A stretch of 64,000 bases of DNA from Gallionellaceae bacterium (GCA_028714875.1 JAQTLN010000002.1:186001-250000); one strand, 5' to 3'. Shown: positions 39,772 to 49,595, numbered from the stretch's first letter. The notes: a model not told the origin generated them from the letters alone. Made by a program: numbers and translations.

Positions 39772-40594
39772 CGTTCTGCTGGCGGCTTGCCTGCTCGCCA
39801 GCGCGCCGCTATTGGCGGGCGATCCACCCGCGCTGGCGCATGCCGAGATTTACCGCGCCGGGATTGATCCCGCCGGGTATTGGGTCAGTGAAAAACTCGA
39901 TGGCGTGCGCGCCGTGTGGGATGGCGAGCAATTGCGCTTCCGTAGTGGTCGCCCGATAGCCGCGCCGCTCTGGTTTACCCAGGGTTTTCCCGCGCGCGCG
40001 CTGGACGGCGAGCTGTGGCTAGGGCGCGGCCAGTTCGAGCGCCTTTCCGGCATCGTGCGCCGTGAAACGCCGGATGACGCTGAATGGCGCGGGGTGCGTT
40101 ACATGTTGTTCGAGCTGCCGGGCGCCGAGGGCGATTTCAGCGCGCGCGTCGCGGCGATGCGCCGGATCGTCGCCGAGGCCGACTTGCCGCGGTTGCGGGC
40201 GGTTGAGCAGTTCCGCGTCACCGATCAGCGGGCGCTCAAGCGCAAGTTCGATGACGTGGTGAAGGGCGGCGGCGAGGGGCTCATGCTGCATCGCGCCGAT
40301 GCCCTTTACCGCGCCGGCCGCAGTGACGACCTGCTCAAGATGAAGCCCTGGGACGATGCCGAAGCGGTGGTCGTCGCGCACCTGCCGGGCAAGGGTAAAT
40401 ATGCCGGCAAGCTGGGCGCGCTGTTGGTGGAACTACCCGATGGCCGACGCCTGCGTATCGGCGGCGGTTTCAGCGATGCGCAGCGCGAGCATCCCCCCGC
40501 CATGGGCGCCACCATCACCTACCGTTATCACGGCCAGACGGCCAAAGGCCTGCCGCGCTTCGCCGCCTTCCTGCGGGTTCGCGAGGCGTTTTGA
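39743..40594 (+). CDS. ligE: exported ATP-dependent DNA ligase, LigE type
   Basis: The 283-residue protein has a signal peptide ([18 protein letters not shown]), then the adenylation domain with the nucleotidyl-lysine motif [12 protein letters not shown] (about residue 52). [10 protein letters not shown], the [11 protein letters not shown] motif, [15 protein letters not shown] and an OB-fold to the end follow. It lacks the extra DNA-binding domain of larger ligases and matches the minimal LigE group, thought to act in the periplasm. Start ATG 39743 has GAGG at a good distance; ATG 39752 is the alternative. Confidence 0.85.
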   Translation: MRSMSTWANSVLLAACLLASAPLLAGDPPALAHAEIYRAGIDPAGYWVSEKLDGVRAVWDGEQLRFRSGRPIAAPLWFTQGFPARALDGELWLGRGQFERLSGIVRRETPDDAEWRGVRYMLFELPGAEGDFSARVAAMRRIVAEADLPRLRAVEQFRVTDQRALKRKFDDVVKGGGEGLMLHRADALYRAGRSDDLLKMKPWDDAEAVVVAHLPGKGKYAGKLGALLVELPDGRRLRIGGGFSDAQREHPPAMGATITYRYHGQTAKGLPRFAAFLRVREAF

Positions 40595-42615
40595 ACTACT
40601 CCAAGCCCATGCGTGTTTTGTCCGTCATCCCGCCGATGACGCAACTCAATACCCCGTATCCGTCGACGGCGTATCTGACCGGCTTCCTGCGCTCGCGCGG
40701 CATCGACGCGGCGCAGGAGGATCTCGCCCTGGCGCTGGTGTTGCGGCTGTTTTCGCCCGAGGGGTTGGTGGCGATCCGCGCCTGTATCGAGGCGCTGCCG
40801 AAGAACCCGCGCGCGCCGCTGCTCAAGGCCTTTGATGCTCGCTTCGACCGCTATCTCGCCAGCATCACCCCCGCCGTGGCCTTTCTGCAGGGGCGCGACC
40901 CCAGCATCGGGCATCGTATCGCCGGGCGGAACTTCCTGCCGGAAGGGCCGCGCTTCGCTTCCCTCGATGCCTACATCAGTGACCCCAACGATGACGAGGG
41001 CGGCGATCCCCTGGCCTGGGCGTTCGGCGTCCTCGGAGTACAAGACCGTGCCCGCCACTTCGCTACCCTGTATCTGAACGATGTCGCCGACGTGCTGCGC
41101 GAGGCCGTCGATCCGCGCTTCGAGTTTGTGCGCTATGCCGAGTCGATCGCGCAAAGCCAGCCCACCTTCGAACCCCTGGCCGAGGCGCTCGCCGCGCCCC
41201 TCAACCTGGTCGACAACACCCTGCGTGAACTGACCCTGGAGGCGGTGGCGCGGCATGCGCCGGACCTGGTGCTGGTGTCGGTTCCCTTTCCCGGCAATGT
41301 CTATGCGGCGTTTCGCATCGCCCAGGCGATCAAGGCGCGGCACCCGGAAATCGTCACCGCGCTGGGTGGCGGCTTCGTCAACACGGAACTGCGCGAACTG
41401 AGCGAGCCTCGGGTATTCGATTACTTCGACTACGTCACCCTGGACGATGGTGAGCGCCCGATCCTGGCCTTGCTGGAACACCTGCGCGGCGAACGGGGGC
41501 GGGAGCGGCTGGTAAGAACCTTCGTGCGTGACGTCAGTTTGAACCCCCCTTTGGAAAAGGGGGGTGGGGGGGATGTAGTCGCGCCCTCGGTCGCTCAACC
41601 CGTGGAGAAATCCCCCCCGGCCCCCCTTTGGGAAAGGGGGGAGAACAGCACGGTCCGCTACATCGACTCCGGCGAGCCTGACATTCCCTTCGCCGAAGTG
41701 GGCACGCCTACCTGGGATGGCCTGCCGCTGGACCGTTACTTGTCGATCCTCGACATGCTCAACCCCATGCACCGGCTCTGGTCGGATGGGCGCTGGAACA
41801 AGCTGACTGTGGCGCATGGCTGTTACTGGAAAAAGTGCACCTTCTGCGATGTCTCGCTGGATTACATCTCGCGTTATGACGGGGTGGCGGCCACCATCTT
41901 GGTGGATCGTATCGAGGCCATCATCGAGGAAACCGGACAGAGCGGCTTCCATTTCGTCGACGAGGCCGCGCCGCCGAAAGCATTGAAAGCGTTGGCGGAG
42001 GAATTGCAGCGGCGCAATCGCGCGATTTCCTGGTGGGGCAACATCCGCTTCGAGAAGTCGTTCACCCCGGTGTTGTGCCGGCAACTCGCGGACAGCGGTT
42101 GCATTGCCGTTTCCGGCGGCCTGGAAGTCGCCTCCGATCGCCTGCTCAAACTCATGCAGAAAGGAGTGTCGGTCGAGCAGGTCGCCAGGGTGACGCGCGC
42201 CTTCATGGACGCCGGCATTCTGGTTCACGCCTATCTGATGTACGGCTTTCCGACACAAACCGTGCAGGACACGGTGGATGCGCTCGAATACGTGCGGCAA
42301 TTGTTCGCGGCGGGGTGCATCCAGTCAGGGTTCTTCCACCGTTTCGCCTGCACTGTGCATTCACCCGTCGGCCAGCATCCGGAGCAATTCGGCGTCACCC
42401 TGCAACCCCTGCCCGCCGTCACTTTCGCCAAGAACGATGTCAGTTTCATCGATCCGACCGGCGTGGATCACGATGCCCTCGGTGTCGCGCTGAATAAGGC
42501 GCTATACAACTACATGCACGGTATCGGCCTCGACGAGGATGTCCGCAACTGGTTCACGGAGCGTGTCCCCCGCACCCGTGTGCCGCGCCACTTCATCGAG
42601 CGGGCGCTCGGCTGA
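40591..42615 (+). CDS. B12-binding domain radical SAM protein
   Basis: The 674-residue protein has an N-terminal cobalamin-binding-like region (MRVLSVIPPMTQLNTPYPSTAYLTGFLR, then PEIVTALGGGFVNTELRE). The radical SAM core has the cluster motif GCYWKKCTFCD (CX4CX2C), FHFVDEAAPPKALKAL and VSGGLEVASDRLLKLM. The product is unknown; the family includes methyltransferases and ring-forming enzymes. About 34 residues (roughly 318-352, rich in Pro/Gly) are encoded by two CCCCCCTTT palindromes inserted in frame. The start is TTG 40591 overlapping the ligase stop, or ATG 40609. Confidence 0.85.
   Translation: MNYSKPMRVLSVIPPMTQLNTPYPSTAYLTGFLRSRGIDAAQEDLALALVLRLFSPEGLVAIRACIEALPKNPRAPLLKAFDARFDRYLASITPAVAFLQGRDPSIGHRIAGRNFLPEGPRFASLDAYISDPNDDEGGDPLAWAFGVLGVQDRARHFATLYLNDVADVLREAVDPRFEFVRYAESIAQSQPTFEPLAEALAAPLNLVDNTLRELTLEAVARHAPDLVLVSVPFPGNVYAAFRIAQAIKARHPEIVTALGGGFVNTELRELSEPRVFDYFDYVTLDDGERPILALLEHLRGERGRERLVRTFVRDVSLNPPLEKGGGGDVVAPSVAQPVEKSPPAPLWERGENSTVRYIDSGEPDIPFAEVGTPTWDGLPLDRYLSILDMLNPMHRLWSDGRWNKLTVAHGCYWKKCTFCDVSLDYISRYDGVAATILVDRIEAIIEETGQSGFHFVDEAAPPKALKALAEELQRRNRAISWWGNIRFEKSFTPVLCRQLADSGCIAVSGGLEVASDRLLKLMQKGVSVEQVARVTRAFMDAGILVHAYLMYGFPTQTVQDTVDALEYVRQLFAAGCIQSGFFHRFACTVHSPVGQHPEQFGVTLQPLPAVTFAKNDVSFIDPTGVDHDALGVALNKALYNYMHGIGLDEDVRNWFTERVPRTRVPRHFIERALG
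41544..41643. repeat. in-frame pair of CCCCCCTTT palindromes
   Basis: ACCCCCCTTTGGAAAAGGGGGG at 41543-41564 and GGCCCCCCTTTGGGAAAGGGGGG at 41619-41641 face each other, with GGGGGGGAT-type and ATCCCCCCC-type extensions. They belong to the family also seen at 58052, 58990 and 59053 and are translated in frame as LNPPLEKGGGGD and SPPAPLWERGE. Confidence 0.85.
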
Positions 42616-42621
42616 GGGCGC

Positions 42622-43197
42622 TTACAGCCCGCTGCGCTCGTAGATGTCGTCGAGGCAGAGCGAGGCGCTGAGCGGCCCGCAGGTCAGCGTCACGATGTCG
42701 TCCTCGTCCAGCGTCTGTTCCAGCCAGCCCTTGCCGTCCTGGTCATCCTCACGGCTGCGGATGCGGGCGTGGCGTTTTTCCGAATCGATCAGCAGGTAAT
42801 AGCGCAGGCTGGGAATGTCACGGTAGTGCGGCCATTTCTCCCGCTCGTCGATGCTGGCGGTGGAAGGGGAGAGCACTTCGACGATGAGGCAGGGGCTGGT
42901 GCGGTAGAGAGGGTGGTCGTCGTCCTTGGTGCAGGCGAGCATCACATCCGGGTAGTAAAACACCTGCCAGGCCTCCACTTTTACCTTCATGTCGGCCATG
43001 AATGTTTCGCAGGGGGTGCCGCGCGTGGCCGCATCCAGCCTGATATAAACATTGCCTGAAATCCGGTTATGTCGGGCACTCGCACCCGCCATCGCGTAGA
43101 CCTCACCAGCCACATATTCACGTTTCCGAAGCGCGAATTCCTCGCTTTCGAGGTATTCGGCCTCACTCAAGACCGCATGTTTCAGCGCCATTCCCAT
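42622..43197 (-). CDS. Uma2 family endonuclease-like protein
   Basis: The 191-residue protein matches the Uma2/DUF820 family, a PD-(D/E)XK fold: LSEAEYLESEEFALRKREYVAGEVYAMAG at the start, VFYYPDVMLACTKDDD and PCLIVEVLSPSTASIDEREKW with the putative acidic and lysine residues. The true activity of the family is unknown. ATG 43197 is preferred over GTG 43212 because a GGAG lies six bases before it. It follows rpiA closely. Confidence 0.88.
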   Translation of the reverse strand: MGMALKHAVLSEAEYLESEEFALRKREYVAGEVYAMAGASARHNRISGNVYIRLDAATRGTPCETFMADMKVKVEAWQVFYYPDVMLACTKDDDHPLYRTSPCLIVEVLSPSTASIDEREKWPHYRDIPSLRYYLLIDSEKRHARIRSREDDQDGKGWLEQTLDEDDIVTLTCGPLSASLCLDDIYERSGL

Positions 43198-43208
43198 CTC
43201 ACGCTCCT

Positions 43209-43868
43209 TCACCGGGTAAACGTTTGCACCCCTTCCTGCGTGCCCATCAGGCAGACATCGGCGCCGCGCCGCGCGAACAGGCCGACGGTGACGACACCGA
43301 CGATCTGGTTGATTTCGCTTTCCATCGCCACCGGGTCGAGGATGCTCATGCCGTGCACGTCGAGGATGACATTACCGTTGTCGGTGGTGAAGCCGGATCG
43401 CAACACCGGGTTGCCGCCCAGTTTCACCAATTGCCGGGCGACGTAGGAGCGCGCCATCGGAATGACTTCAATAGGTAGCGGGAAGGTGCCCATCACGTCC
43501 ACCAGCTTGCTCTGGTCGATGATGCAGACGAATTTCTTGGCGCAGGCGGCGACGATCTTCTCGCGCGTGAGCGCACCACCGCCGCCCTTGATCATGGCCA
43601 TGTGGCGAGTGATTTCGTCGGCGCCATCGACGTAAACCTCCATTTCCCCGGCTTCGTTCAGGTCGATCACGCGGATGCCATGCTTCTTCAGGCGCTCGGC
43701 GGTGGCGACGGAAGAGGCCACGGCGGCGTCGATCTTGCCTTTGATGTGGGCGAGTTCGTCGATGAAGAAATTGGCGGTGGAGCCGGTGCCGACGCCGATG
43801 ATGCCGGCGGGAACGTGCTCGATGGCGGCACGGGCTGTGGCTTGTTTCATTTCGTCTTGGGTCATCAT
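43209..43868 (-). CDS. rpiA: ribose-5-phosphate isomerase A
   Basis: RpiA interconverts ribose-5-phosphate and ribulose-5-phosphate. The 219-residue protein has [59 protein letters not shown]-type active-site sequence with the catalytic Asp and Glu, and [15 protein letters not shown]. It diverges from ilvA. Confidence 0.97.
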   Translation of the reverse strand: MMTQDEMKQATARAAIEHVPAGIIGVGTGSTANFFIDELAHIKGKIDAAVASSVATAERLKKHGIRVIDLNEAGEMEVYVDGADEITRHMAMIKGGGGALTREKIVAACAKKFVCIIDQSKLVDVMGTFPLPIEVIPMARSYVARQLVKLGGNPVLRSGFTTDNGNVILDVHGMSILDPVAMESEINQIVGVVTVGLFARRGADVCLMGTQEGVQTFTR

Positions 43869-43949
43869 GATGCGCTTTGTCCTATTCGGCTTTGTTGTTT
43901 ACAGGCAAGCCGCGAGAATAGCGGCCTTCTCTCACCTGTTCAATTTGCA

Positions 43950-45458
43950 ATGACCGATTATCTGGAGCGCATCCTGCTCGCCCGCGTCTATGACGTGGCC
44001 ATCGAAACACCACTGGAAGAAGCCGGCAATCTTTCGCGTCGCCTGGGCAATACCGTCTTGTTGAAGCGCGAGGACATGCAGCCGGTGTTTTCCTTCAAGC
44101 TGCGCGGCGCTTACAACAAGATGGCCGGCCTGAGCAAAGCGCAGTTGAAGCGTGGCGTGGTGGCCGCTTCCGCCGGCAATCACGCCCAGGGCGTGGCGCT
44201 TTCCGCGCAGGTGCTGGGTTGTGAGGCAACCATCGTGATGCCCGCCACCACCCCGGCGATCAAGGTGGATGCCGTCGCCAAGCGCGGCGCTCAAGTGGTG
44301 CTGCACGGTGATTCCTATGACGATGCCTATCACCACGCCAAGGCCATCGCCAAGCGCGAGAAAAAGGTCTTCGTCCATCCTTACGACGATCCGGAAGTGA
44401 TCGCCGGCCAGGGCACCATCGGCATGGAACTGCTGCGCCAGGCGCGCACGCCGATCGACGCGATCTTCGTGCCGGTGGGCGGCGGCGGCCTGATCGCCGG
44501 CATCGCCGCCTATATCAAACGCCTGAAACCGGAAATCAAGGTGATCGGCGTCGAGCCGGAAGATGCCGACGCGATGGCGCGCAGCCTGTGCAAGAAAGAA
44601 CGCATCGTGTTGCCCCAGGTCGGTCTGTTCGCCGATGGCGTGGCGGTGAAGCAGGTGGGCGAGGAAACCTTCCGCCTCTGCCAGTTGTACGTCGATGAAA
44701 TCATTCGCGTCAGCAATGACGCCATCTGCGCGGCCATCAAGGACGTGTTCGAAGATACTCGTTCCATTCTCGAGCCCGCCGGCGCCCTCGGCGTGGCCGG
44801 CGCCAAGTTCTGGGTCGCGCGCGAGAAGGCGAAGAACAAACATCTGGTCGCCATCGCCAGCGGCGCCAACATGAACTTCGACCGCCTGCGCTTCGTCGCC
44901 GAGCGCGCCGAACTGGGCGAGAAGCGTGAAGCCGTGCTGGCCGTGACGATTCCGGAAAATCCCGGCAGCTTCAAGGCCTTCTGCTCCCTGTTGGGCGCGC
45001 GCGCCCTCACCGAATTCAACTACCGTTACTCCGATGCCAAGGTGGCGCATATCTTCGTCGGGGTGCAGGTACACAACCGCGCGGAAGTGGACAAACTGCT
45101 GCTGGCGCTGGAGAAACACGATCTGCCGGTGCTGGATCTTTCCGAAAACGAAATGGCCAAGCTGCACATCCGCCATCTCGTCGGCGGCCGCGCCCCGCAG
45201 GCGGAAAACGAAGTGCTCTACCGCTTCGAGTTCCCGGAACGTCCCGGTGCCTTGATGAAGTTCCTCAACAGCATGAGCCACGCCTGGAACATCAGCCTGT
45301 TCCACTACCGCAATCACGGGGCGGATTTCGGCCGGGTTCTGGTCGGCATCCAGGTGCTGCCTGAACAGAAAGAGGAATTCCAGGAATTCCTTGATGGCCT
45401 CGGCTATCGTTACTGGAATGAATCGCGAAACCCGGCGTATAGCCTGTTCCTGAAATAA
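43950..45458 (+). CDS. ilvA: L-threonine dehydratase, biosynthetic
   Basis: IlvA deaminates threonine to 2-oxobutyrate for isoleucine. The 502-residue protein has the PLP lysine in VFSFKLRGAYNKM, SAGNHAQGVALSA, the phosphate loop VPVGGGGLIAGIA, and SGANMNFDRLRFVAERAELGE leading into two ACT-like regulatory domains (about 325-500). Feedback inhibition by isoleucine is typical of this form. The enamine product is a RidA substrate. The longer upstream reading frame overlaps rpiA and is not used. Confidence 0.97.
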   Translation: MTDYLERILLARVYDVAIETPLEEAGNLSRRLGNTVLLKREDMQPVFSFKLRGAYNKMAGLSKAQLKRGVVAASAGNHAQGVALSAQVLGCEATIVMPATTPAIKVDAVAKRGAQVVLHGDSYDDAYHHAKAIAKREKKVFVHPYDDPEVIAGQGTIGMELLRQARTPIDAIFVPVGGGGLIAGIAAYIKRLKPEIKVIGVEPEDADAMARSLCKKERIVLPQVGLFADGVAVKQVGEETFRLCQLYVDEIIRVSNDAICAAIKDVFEDTRSILEPAGALGVAGAKFWVAREKAKNKHLVAIASGANMNFDRLRFVAERAELGEKREAVLAVTIPENPGSFKAFCSLLGARALTEFNYRYSDAKVAHIFVGVQVHNRAEVDKLLLALEKHDLPVLDLSENEMAKLHIRHLVGGRAPQAENEVLYRFEFPERPGALMKFLNSMSHAWNISLFHYRNHGADFGRVLVGIQVLPEQKEEFQEFLDGLGYRYWNESRNPAYSLFLK

Positions 45459-45489
45459 AAAACGCCCCAAATTGGGGCGTTTTTTATTT
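45453..45489. terminator. bidirectional terminator between ilvA and DUF2892 gene
   Basis: Near-perfect 18-bp stem AAATAAAAAACGCCCCAA/TTGGGGCGTTTTTTATTT, beginning within the ilvA stop codon region and serving both convergent genes. Confidence 0.93.
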
Positions 45490-45500
45490 CAGGAGGTGAC

Positions 45501-45692
45501 TCATTTATCCATCGGGCAAGTATTCATGCCCAGCAGCGGGTAGAACGGGCAGAACTTGAACAGGCCGGTAGCCAAAGGCACCACGCCGATCCACGCCCAG
45601 ATCGGGCCACCCAGGGCGGCAGCCCAGACGATGAGCGCCAGGCCCACGACAATGCGCAAGATACGATCGATACCACCAACATTCGCTTTCAT
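45501..45692 (-). CDS. DUF2892 small membrane protein
   Basis: The 63-residue protein MKANVGGIDRILRIVVGLALIVW... has two transmembrane helices separated by GGPIWAWIG and ends with FKFCPFYPLLGMNTCPMDK containing two cysteines. DUF2892 proteins often accompany rhodanese or sulfide-responsive genes. The role is unknown. TTTGGAGG lies upstream of the start. A CRP-like site precedes it. Confidence 0.9.
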   Translation of the reverse strand: MKANVGGIDRILRIVVGLALIVWAAALGGPIWAWIGVVPLATGLFKFCPFYPLLGMNTCPMDK

Positions 45693-45739
45693 GACGATCC
45701 TCCAAATAAAGTAACAGGCTCCGTTCAGGGAGTGGAGGC

Positions 45740-45782
45740 AGAGTAGGTGCCGCCGCTTTTCCACTCAGTGACTTTGGTCACA
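45740..45782 (-). promoter_or_regulatory. CRP-like operator and -10 box for the DUF2892 gene
   Basis: AGTGA-CTTTGG-TCACA (45767-45782) matches the Crp-family consensus TGTGA-N6-TCACA at nine of ten positions. A -10-like TACTCT reads on the minus strand at 45745-45740. A start near 45733 would put the operator centre at about -41.5, the classic class II activator position. The Crp-family gene at 46685-47338 has an R-E-x-x-S-R recognition helix compatible with GTGA half-sites. Confidence 0.6.
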
Positions 45783-45959
45783 CGAGCAAAAAGAGGGGAA
45801 CCCGTATGATCAAACAATATCCAATATGGTGCGATGCACTATGAAATTCAGGTTTTTCCTGATTTCTCGCCACGTGACTAGTACTTAAGCTATAGGAATA
45901 AGAAATTGTGTATCTGGGAGTGATGGTTTTTGGGTTGACCCACGTTGGAGCTTTCAAAT

Positions 45960-46673
45960 ATGAACATAGACGCGCTCGGCGCGGCATTTTCACCTGACAT
46001 GAAACAGGCCCTGGATTGGGTGCCTGCCATGATCTGGGTGGCCGGTATCGACGGCGATTGCCGTCATGTCAATCTTGCCTGGCAGGAATTCACCGGGCGT
46101 AAGCTGGAAGACGCCATGGGGGATGGCTGGCTGTCCATGATGCACCCGGAAGATGCCGCCGCCTGGCACGGTCTGGTGACGGAGGCGATCCGCGCCGCCA
46201 AGCCGTTTACGGTGGAGTGCCGCCTGCGTCGCCGTGATGGCCGCTATCGCTGGCTATTGAAGTCGGGCCAGCCGCTGCTTTCAGACAAAGGTGGTTGCAT
46301 TGGTTTCGTCGGCTATTGCACCGATGTCAGCACCCAGAAGCAGGCGCTGGAATCACTCAATCAGGCCAGCCAGAAGCACCGCTCCGTTCTCGCCAATCTG
46401 CGCGAGGCGGTGAGCGTCATCGAGGATTTCCTGCACACCGATGAACCCGGCGCCAAATCGCACCAAGACGACCGCCTGACCCCGCGTCAGCGTGAAATCC
46501 TGCATCTGATCGCGCGTGGTTACGCGACCCGCGAGATTGCCGCCCAGTTGCATGTCAGCGTGAAGACGGTGGAAAGCCATCGCGCCCAACTCATGCAGCG
46601 TCTCAACATCCACGACGTGGCTGGCCTGACGCGTTATGCCATTCGCACCGGCTTGGTGGCGTCGGATCTGTAA
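45960..46673 (+). CDS. PAS-LuxR transcriptional regulator
   Basis: The 237-residue protein has an N-terminal PAS domain (about 20-130: VPAMIWVAGIDGDCRHVNLAW, MHPEDAAAWHGLV, GFVGYCTDVSTQK). A short linker leads to a C-terminal LuxR/GerE helix-turn-helix: LTPRQREILHLIARGYATREIAAQLHVSVKTVESH. It has no receiver domain, so PAS ligand or redox sensing probably controls it directly. ATG 45960 has GGAG nine bases upstream. It is convergent with the Crp-family gene. Confidence 0.9.
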   Translation: MNIDALGAAFSPDMKQALDWVPAMIWVAGIDGDCRHVNLAWQEFTGRKLEDAMGDGWLSMMHPEDAAAWHGLVTEAIRAAKPFTVECRLRRRDGRYRWLLKSGQPLLSDKGGCIGFVGYCTDVSTQKQALESLNQASQKHRSVLANLREAVSVIEDFLHTDEPGAKSHQDDRLTPRQREILHLIARGYATREIAAQLHVSVKTVESHRAQLMQRLNIHDVAGLTRYAIRTGLVASDL

Positions 46674-46684
46674 CTATCGGGCAG

Positions 46685-47338
46685 TTACAGGCCGGCCGCC
46701 TTCAGCTTGAGGGTGGTCGGCGCTAGCACCTCGATGCGCTCACGACCCAGGCGCACACTGCCTTCTTCCTCGAACTGCTTCAACAGGCGTGACACGATTT
46801 CGCGCACGCTGCCCAGTTCATCCGCCACCACCTGATGTGAAACCGCGATGAGCGGGCCGCGTCGCAGCAACCAGGCCGCCAGGCGCTGGTCCAGCTTGCG
46901 GAAGGCCACTTCCTCCACCAGTTGCATGAGGCCGGTCATTCGCTCGGCGAACAGGTTGAAGGCCATTTCCCGGAACGGCGGATGCTCCGCCACCAGGCGC
47001 AGGATCAGCGCGCGTGGCATCGCCAGGGCGGAGACGGCGGTTTCCGCGACCCCGGTGGCGGGGTAGGGGTCGCCTCCGAGCAGGCAACTCACCGTGACGA
47101 TGCACAACTCGCCCGGGTGCACGCTGTAGAGGCGGATCTCGCGCCCATTCTCGGCGCGCTTGCTGACCTTGATGAGCCCCTCCAGCACCAGTGGCAGAGC
47201 CTGGCAGGCCATGCCGGCATCGAACAGCGTGGTGCCGGCCGGGGCATGCAGATTCATGGCCTGTCGCTCGACTTCAAGCGCCAAGGGGGCGGGGAGTTCC
47301 GCGAGTGTGGGAAAGAGCCGGACGGCGTCGGGATTCAT
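46685..47338 (-). CDS. Crp/Fnr family transcriptional regulator
   Basis: The 217-residue protein has a cyclic-nucleotide-binding-like beta-roll ([24 protein letters not shown], then [23 protein letters not shown]). A dimer helix and the winged helix follow, with [24 protein letters not shown] as recognition helix. It lacks the N-terminal cysteine cluster of Fnr, so it does not bind a 4Fe-4S cluster in that way. Residues R, E, S and R in the helix suggest recognition of GTGA half-sites. The start overlaps the cca stop by three bases. Confidence 0.9.
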   Translation of the reverse strand: MNPDAVRLFPTLAELPAPLALEVERQAMNLHAPAGTTLFDAGMACQALPLVLEGLIKVSKRAENGREIRLYSVHPGELCIVTVSCLLGGDPYPATGVAETAVSALAMPRALILRLVAEHPPFREMAFNLFAERMTGLMQLVEEVAFRKLDQRLAAWLLRRGPLIAVSHQVVADELGSVREIVSRLLKQFEEEGSVRLGRERIEVLAPTTLKLKAAGL

Positions 47339-48552
47339 GGCTTCAGGACTTCCATGATGGCGGTGATACGCGCCTGACGAATGGCCTCGGGTATGGCCGC
47401 CGGCCGCACCTGCCGCGCGATGGCGCCTGCATCGACGCGGCGTGCCGCGTTCAGCGCGCCACGCAAATGCTCGGCCTGGGGGTAGGGACGTTCCCTATAT
47501 CCCTCGCGGCCGTGGAAATCCGCTTCGCAGGCCGTCAGGAAATCTTCGAAGCGTTCCGGCCGACGCAGGGCATCCACCCGCTCCAGCAGTTCCAGCACGG
47601 TGGCCGGGCGCAGTTCCAGGGCGCGATGCGCGTTGCCGTGATCGCGCGCCACCATGATGGCCAGGTCGCGACATTCGAGCGGCGCCCGCAGACGTTCGCA
47701 GACCGCTTTCACCAGGGCCACGCCACGCCCTTCGTGGCCGTGGTGTTTCGGCCAGAACTCGGGTGGTGTGGCGCCCTTGCCGAGATCATGAAACAGCGCC
47801 GCCACGCGCGCCGGCAAGCCGAGATTCTGGCGCGCGGCCTCGTCGATGACCTGCATGACGTGTTCGCCGGTGTCGATTTCCGGGTGATGCTGGGGCGGCT
47901 GCGGCACGCCGAACAGGCGGTCGACTTCCGGCAGCAGGCGGGCCAGGGCGCCGCACTCGCGCAGCACACGGAACATCCGAGAAGGGGTGGCTTCCAGCAA
48001 GCCGCGCGACAACTCCCGCCAGACTCGTTCCGCCACCAGGGCGTCCACTTCGCCGTCCGCCACCATCCGCCGCATCAATGCCAGGGTTTCCGGCGCCAGC
48101 GTGAAGTCGGGAAAGCGCGCGGCAAAGCGGGCAACGCGCAGGATGCGCACCGGGTCTTCCGCGAAAGCGCCGGAGACATGCCGGAACAGGCGCGCCTCCA
48201 GGTCGGCGCGACCGCCGTAGGGGTCGATCAGGCTGCCGTCCTCGGCCAGCGCCATCGCGTTGATGGTGAGGTCACGCCGCAGCAGATCCTGTTCCAGGGT
48301 CACATCCGGCGCGGCATGCACCGCGAAGCCCTTGTAGCCGCGCGCGGTTTTTCGCTCGGTGCGGGCCAGGGCGTATTCCTCGTGGGTATCCGGGTGGAGG
48401 AACACGGGGAAATCCTTGCCCACGGGGCGGAAACCGAGGGCGACCATTTCCTCCGGCGTCGCGCCTACCACCACATGGTCGTGGTCCTGCACCGGCAGAC
48501 CGAGCAAGCCGTCACGCACGGCGCCGCCGACGATGTAGGTGGTGAAGGGCAT
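47335..48552 (-). CDS. cca: multifunctional CCA-adding enzyme
   Basis: This enzyme adds or repairs the CCA end of tRNAs. The 405-residue protein has the nucleotidyltransferase head ([25 protein letters not shown]), [14 protein letters not shown], the [11 protein letters not shown] motif and [17 protein letters not shown]-terminal HD phosphohydrolase domain with [17 protein letters not shown] is typical of the E. coli-type enzyme. The ATG at 48552 gives the family N-terminus [11 protein letters not shown]; the open frame upstream is repeat sequence. Confidence 0.96.
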   Translation of the reverse strand: MPFTTYIVGGAVRDGLLGLPVQDHDHVVVGATPEEMVALGFRPVGKDFPVFLHPDTHEEYALARTERKTARGYKGFAVHAAPDVTLEQDLLRRDLTINAMALAEDGSLIDPYGGRADLEARLFRHVSGAFAEDPVRILRVARFAARFPDFTLAPETLALMRRMVADGEVDALVAERVWRELSRGLLEATPSRMFRVLRECGALARLLPEVDRLFGVPQPPQHHPEIDTGEHVMQVIDEAARQNLGLPARVAALFHDLGKGATPPEFWPKHHGHEGRGVALVKAVCERLRAPLECRDLAIMVARDHGNAHRALELRPATVLELLERVDALRRPERFEDFLTACEADFHGREGYRERPYPQAEHLRGALNAARRVDAGAIARQVRPAAIPEAIRQARITAIMEVLKP

Positions 48553-48590
48553 GTTAGGCGTGCGGCCGGTGCGTGCGCTGAACAACGCTC

Positions 48591-48650
48591 GTAGCGCCGG
48601 CATCCTTGCCGGCGTCTTTGAAGATAGCCGGCTGGAAGCCGGCGCTACAG
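48591..48650. repeat. GTAGCGCCGGC family palindrome
   Basis: GTAGCGCCGGCATCCTTGCC begins the element and AGCCGGCGCTACAG ends it, 60 bases in total with a nested CCGGCATCC-TTGCCGG and AGCCGGCTGGAAGCCGGC. It lies between cca and the epimerase gene. Confidence 0.8.
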
Positions 48651-48653
48651 GAT

Positions 48654-49595
48654 TCAGCGACCCGCATGCGTGCGAAAACCCATGTAGTCCCGGCGCGGGT
48701 CGGCTTCTTTGAGGTAGCCGATCACGCTTTCCAGGGCGGTGGGCGTGCCGAATGGCTGGGCACAACTATCTTGGCAGACGTTGTCTGTGAGCATGGCGTA
48801 GTGGTTGTCGCGGGTCATGATCTTCGTGCCCGGCTTCAATTCCATCAGGCGCGCGAACCAGTACGACGCGGTGGCGCTCAGCGGCAGGATGCGTCGCCGC
48901 GGGCCCAGGGTGGCGGCGGTCAGGTTCACCAGTTCCGCCAAAGTGTAGACGCTGGGGCCGCACAGGTCATGGCACTGGCCGAAGGTTTCCGGCAGCGCCA
49001 GGGCATCGGCGAAGGCGCGCGCCACGTCACCCACGAATACCGGCTGAAAGCGGGCGGATGCATCGGCCAGCGGCACCACCGGGGCCAGTTTCAGCAGGCC
49101 GGCGAACAGCGTCAGGAAGCTGTCGCCCGGCCCGAAGATCACGGAGGGCCGGAATACGGTGGTGTTCAGGTCTCGCGCTTCCCTGACCAAGGCCTCGCCC
49201 GCGCTTTTCGATTGCTGATAGCGGCTTTTCGATGTGGCATCCGCGCCCAGCGCGCTCATGTGCAGAAGCCGCCGCGTGCCGCTTGCCATGCAGGCCGCGA
49301 TGATCTTGCGCGGCAGTTCGACATGAGCCTGCTGGAAAGCATCGGGCCGGCTTTCGTGGAGGATGCCGACCAGATTGATCACCGCGTCCATGCCGGTGAA
49401 CAGCGATTGCAGCGCGGCGGGGTCGTGGATGTCGGCTTCCACCACCTCAACGCTTGGCAGCACCAGCAGATGCTTGATACGCGCGCGTCGTCGCGTCGGA
49501 ACCACCACGCGATAGCCGCGCGCCGCCAGCAGGGAAATCAGGTGCGAGCCGACGAAACCGCCGCCGCCGAGAACACAGATGCTGTTGCAAGTCAT
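48654..49595 (-). CDS. complex I NDUFA9-like NAD(P)-binding epimerase family protein
   Basis: The 313-residue short-chain dehydrogenase-like protein has the nucleotide-binding motif [18 protein letters not shown] and [10 protein letters not shown]. The active-site-like tyrosine/lysine position is replaced by [14 protein letters not shown], and [22 protein letters not shown] follows. It resembles bacterial relatives of the NDUFA9 accessory subunit. Substrate unknown; quinone-related roles have been suggested for relatives. Confidence 0.85.
   Translation of the reverse strand: MTCNSICVLGGGGFVGSHLISLLAARGYRVVVPTRRRARIKHLLVLPSVEVVEADIHDPAALQSLFTGMDAVINLVGILHESRPDAFQQAHVELPRKIIAACMASGTRRLLHMSALGADATSKSRYQQSKSAGEALVREARDLNTTVFRPSVIFGPGDSFLTLFAGLLKLAPVVPLADASARFQPVFVGDVARAFADALALPETFGQCHDLCGPSVYTLAELVNLTAATLGPRRRILPLSATASYWFARLMELKPGTKIMTRDNHYAMLTDNVCQDSCAQPFGTPTALESVIGYLKEADPRRDYMGFRTHAGR

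Noticed and set aside
43932-45470. Open frame of 512 codons opposite ilvA
   Set aside because: Antisense shadow in a high-GC gene; ilvA is unmistakable on the plus strand.
48553-48765. Extension of cca upstream of 48552
   Set aside because: It is encoded by a GTAGCGCCGGC repeat and the end of the epimerase gene.
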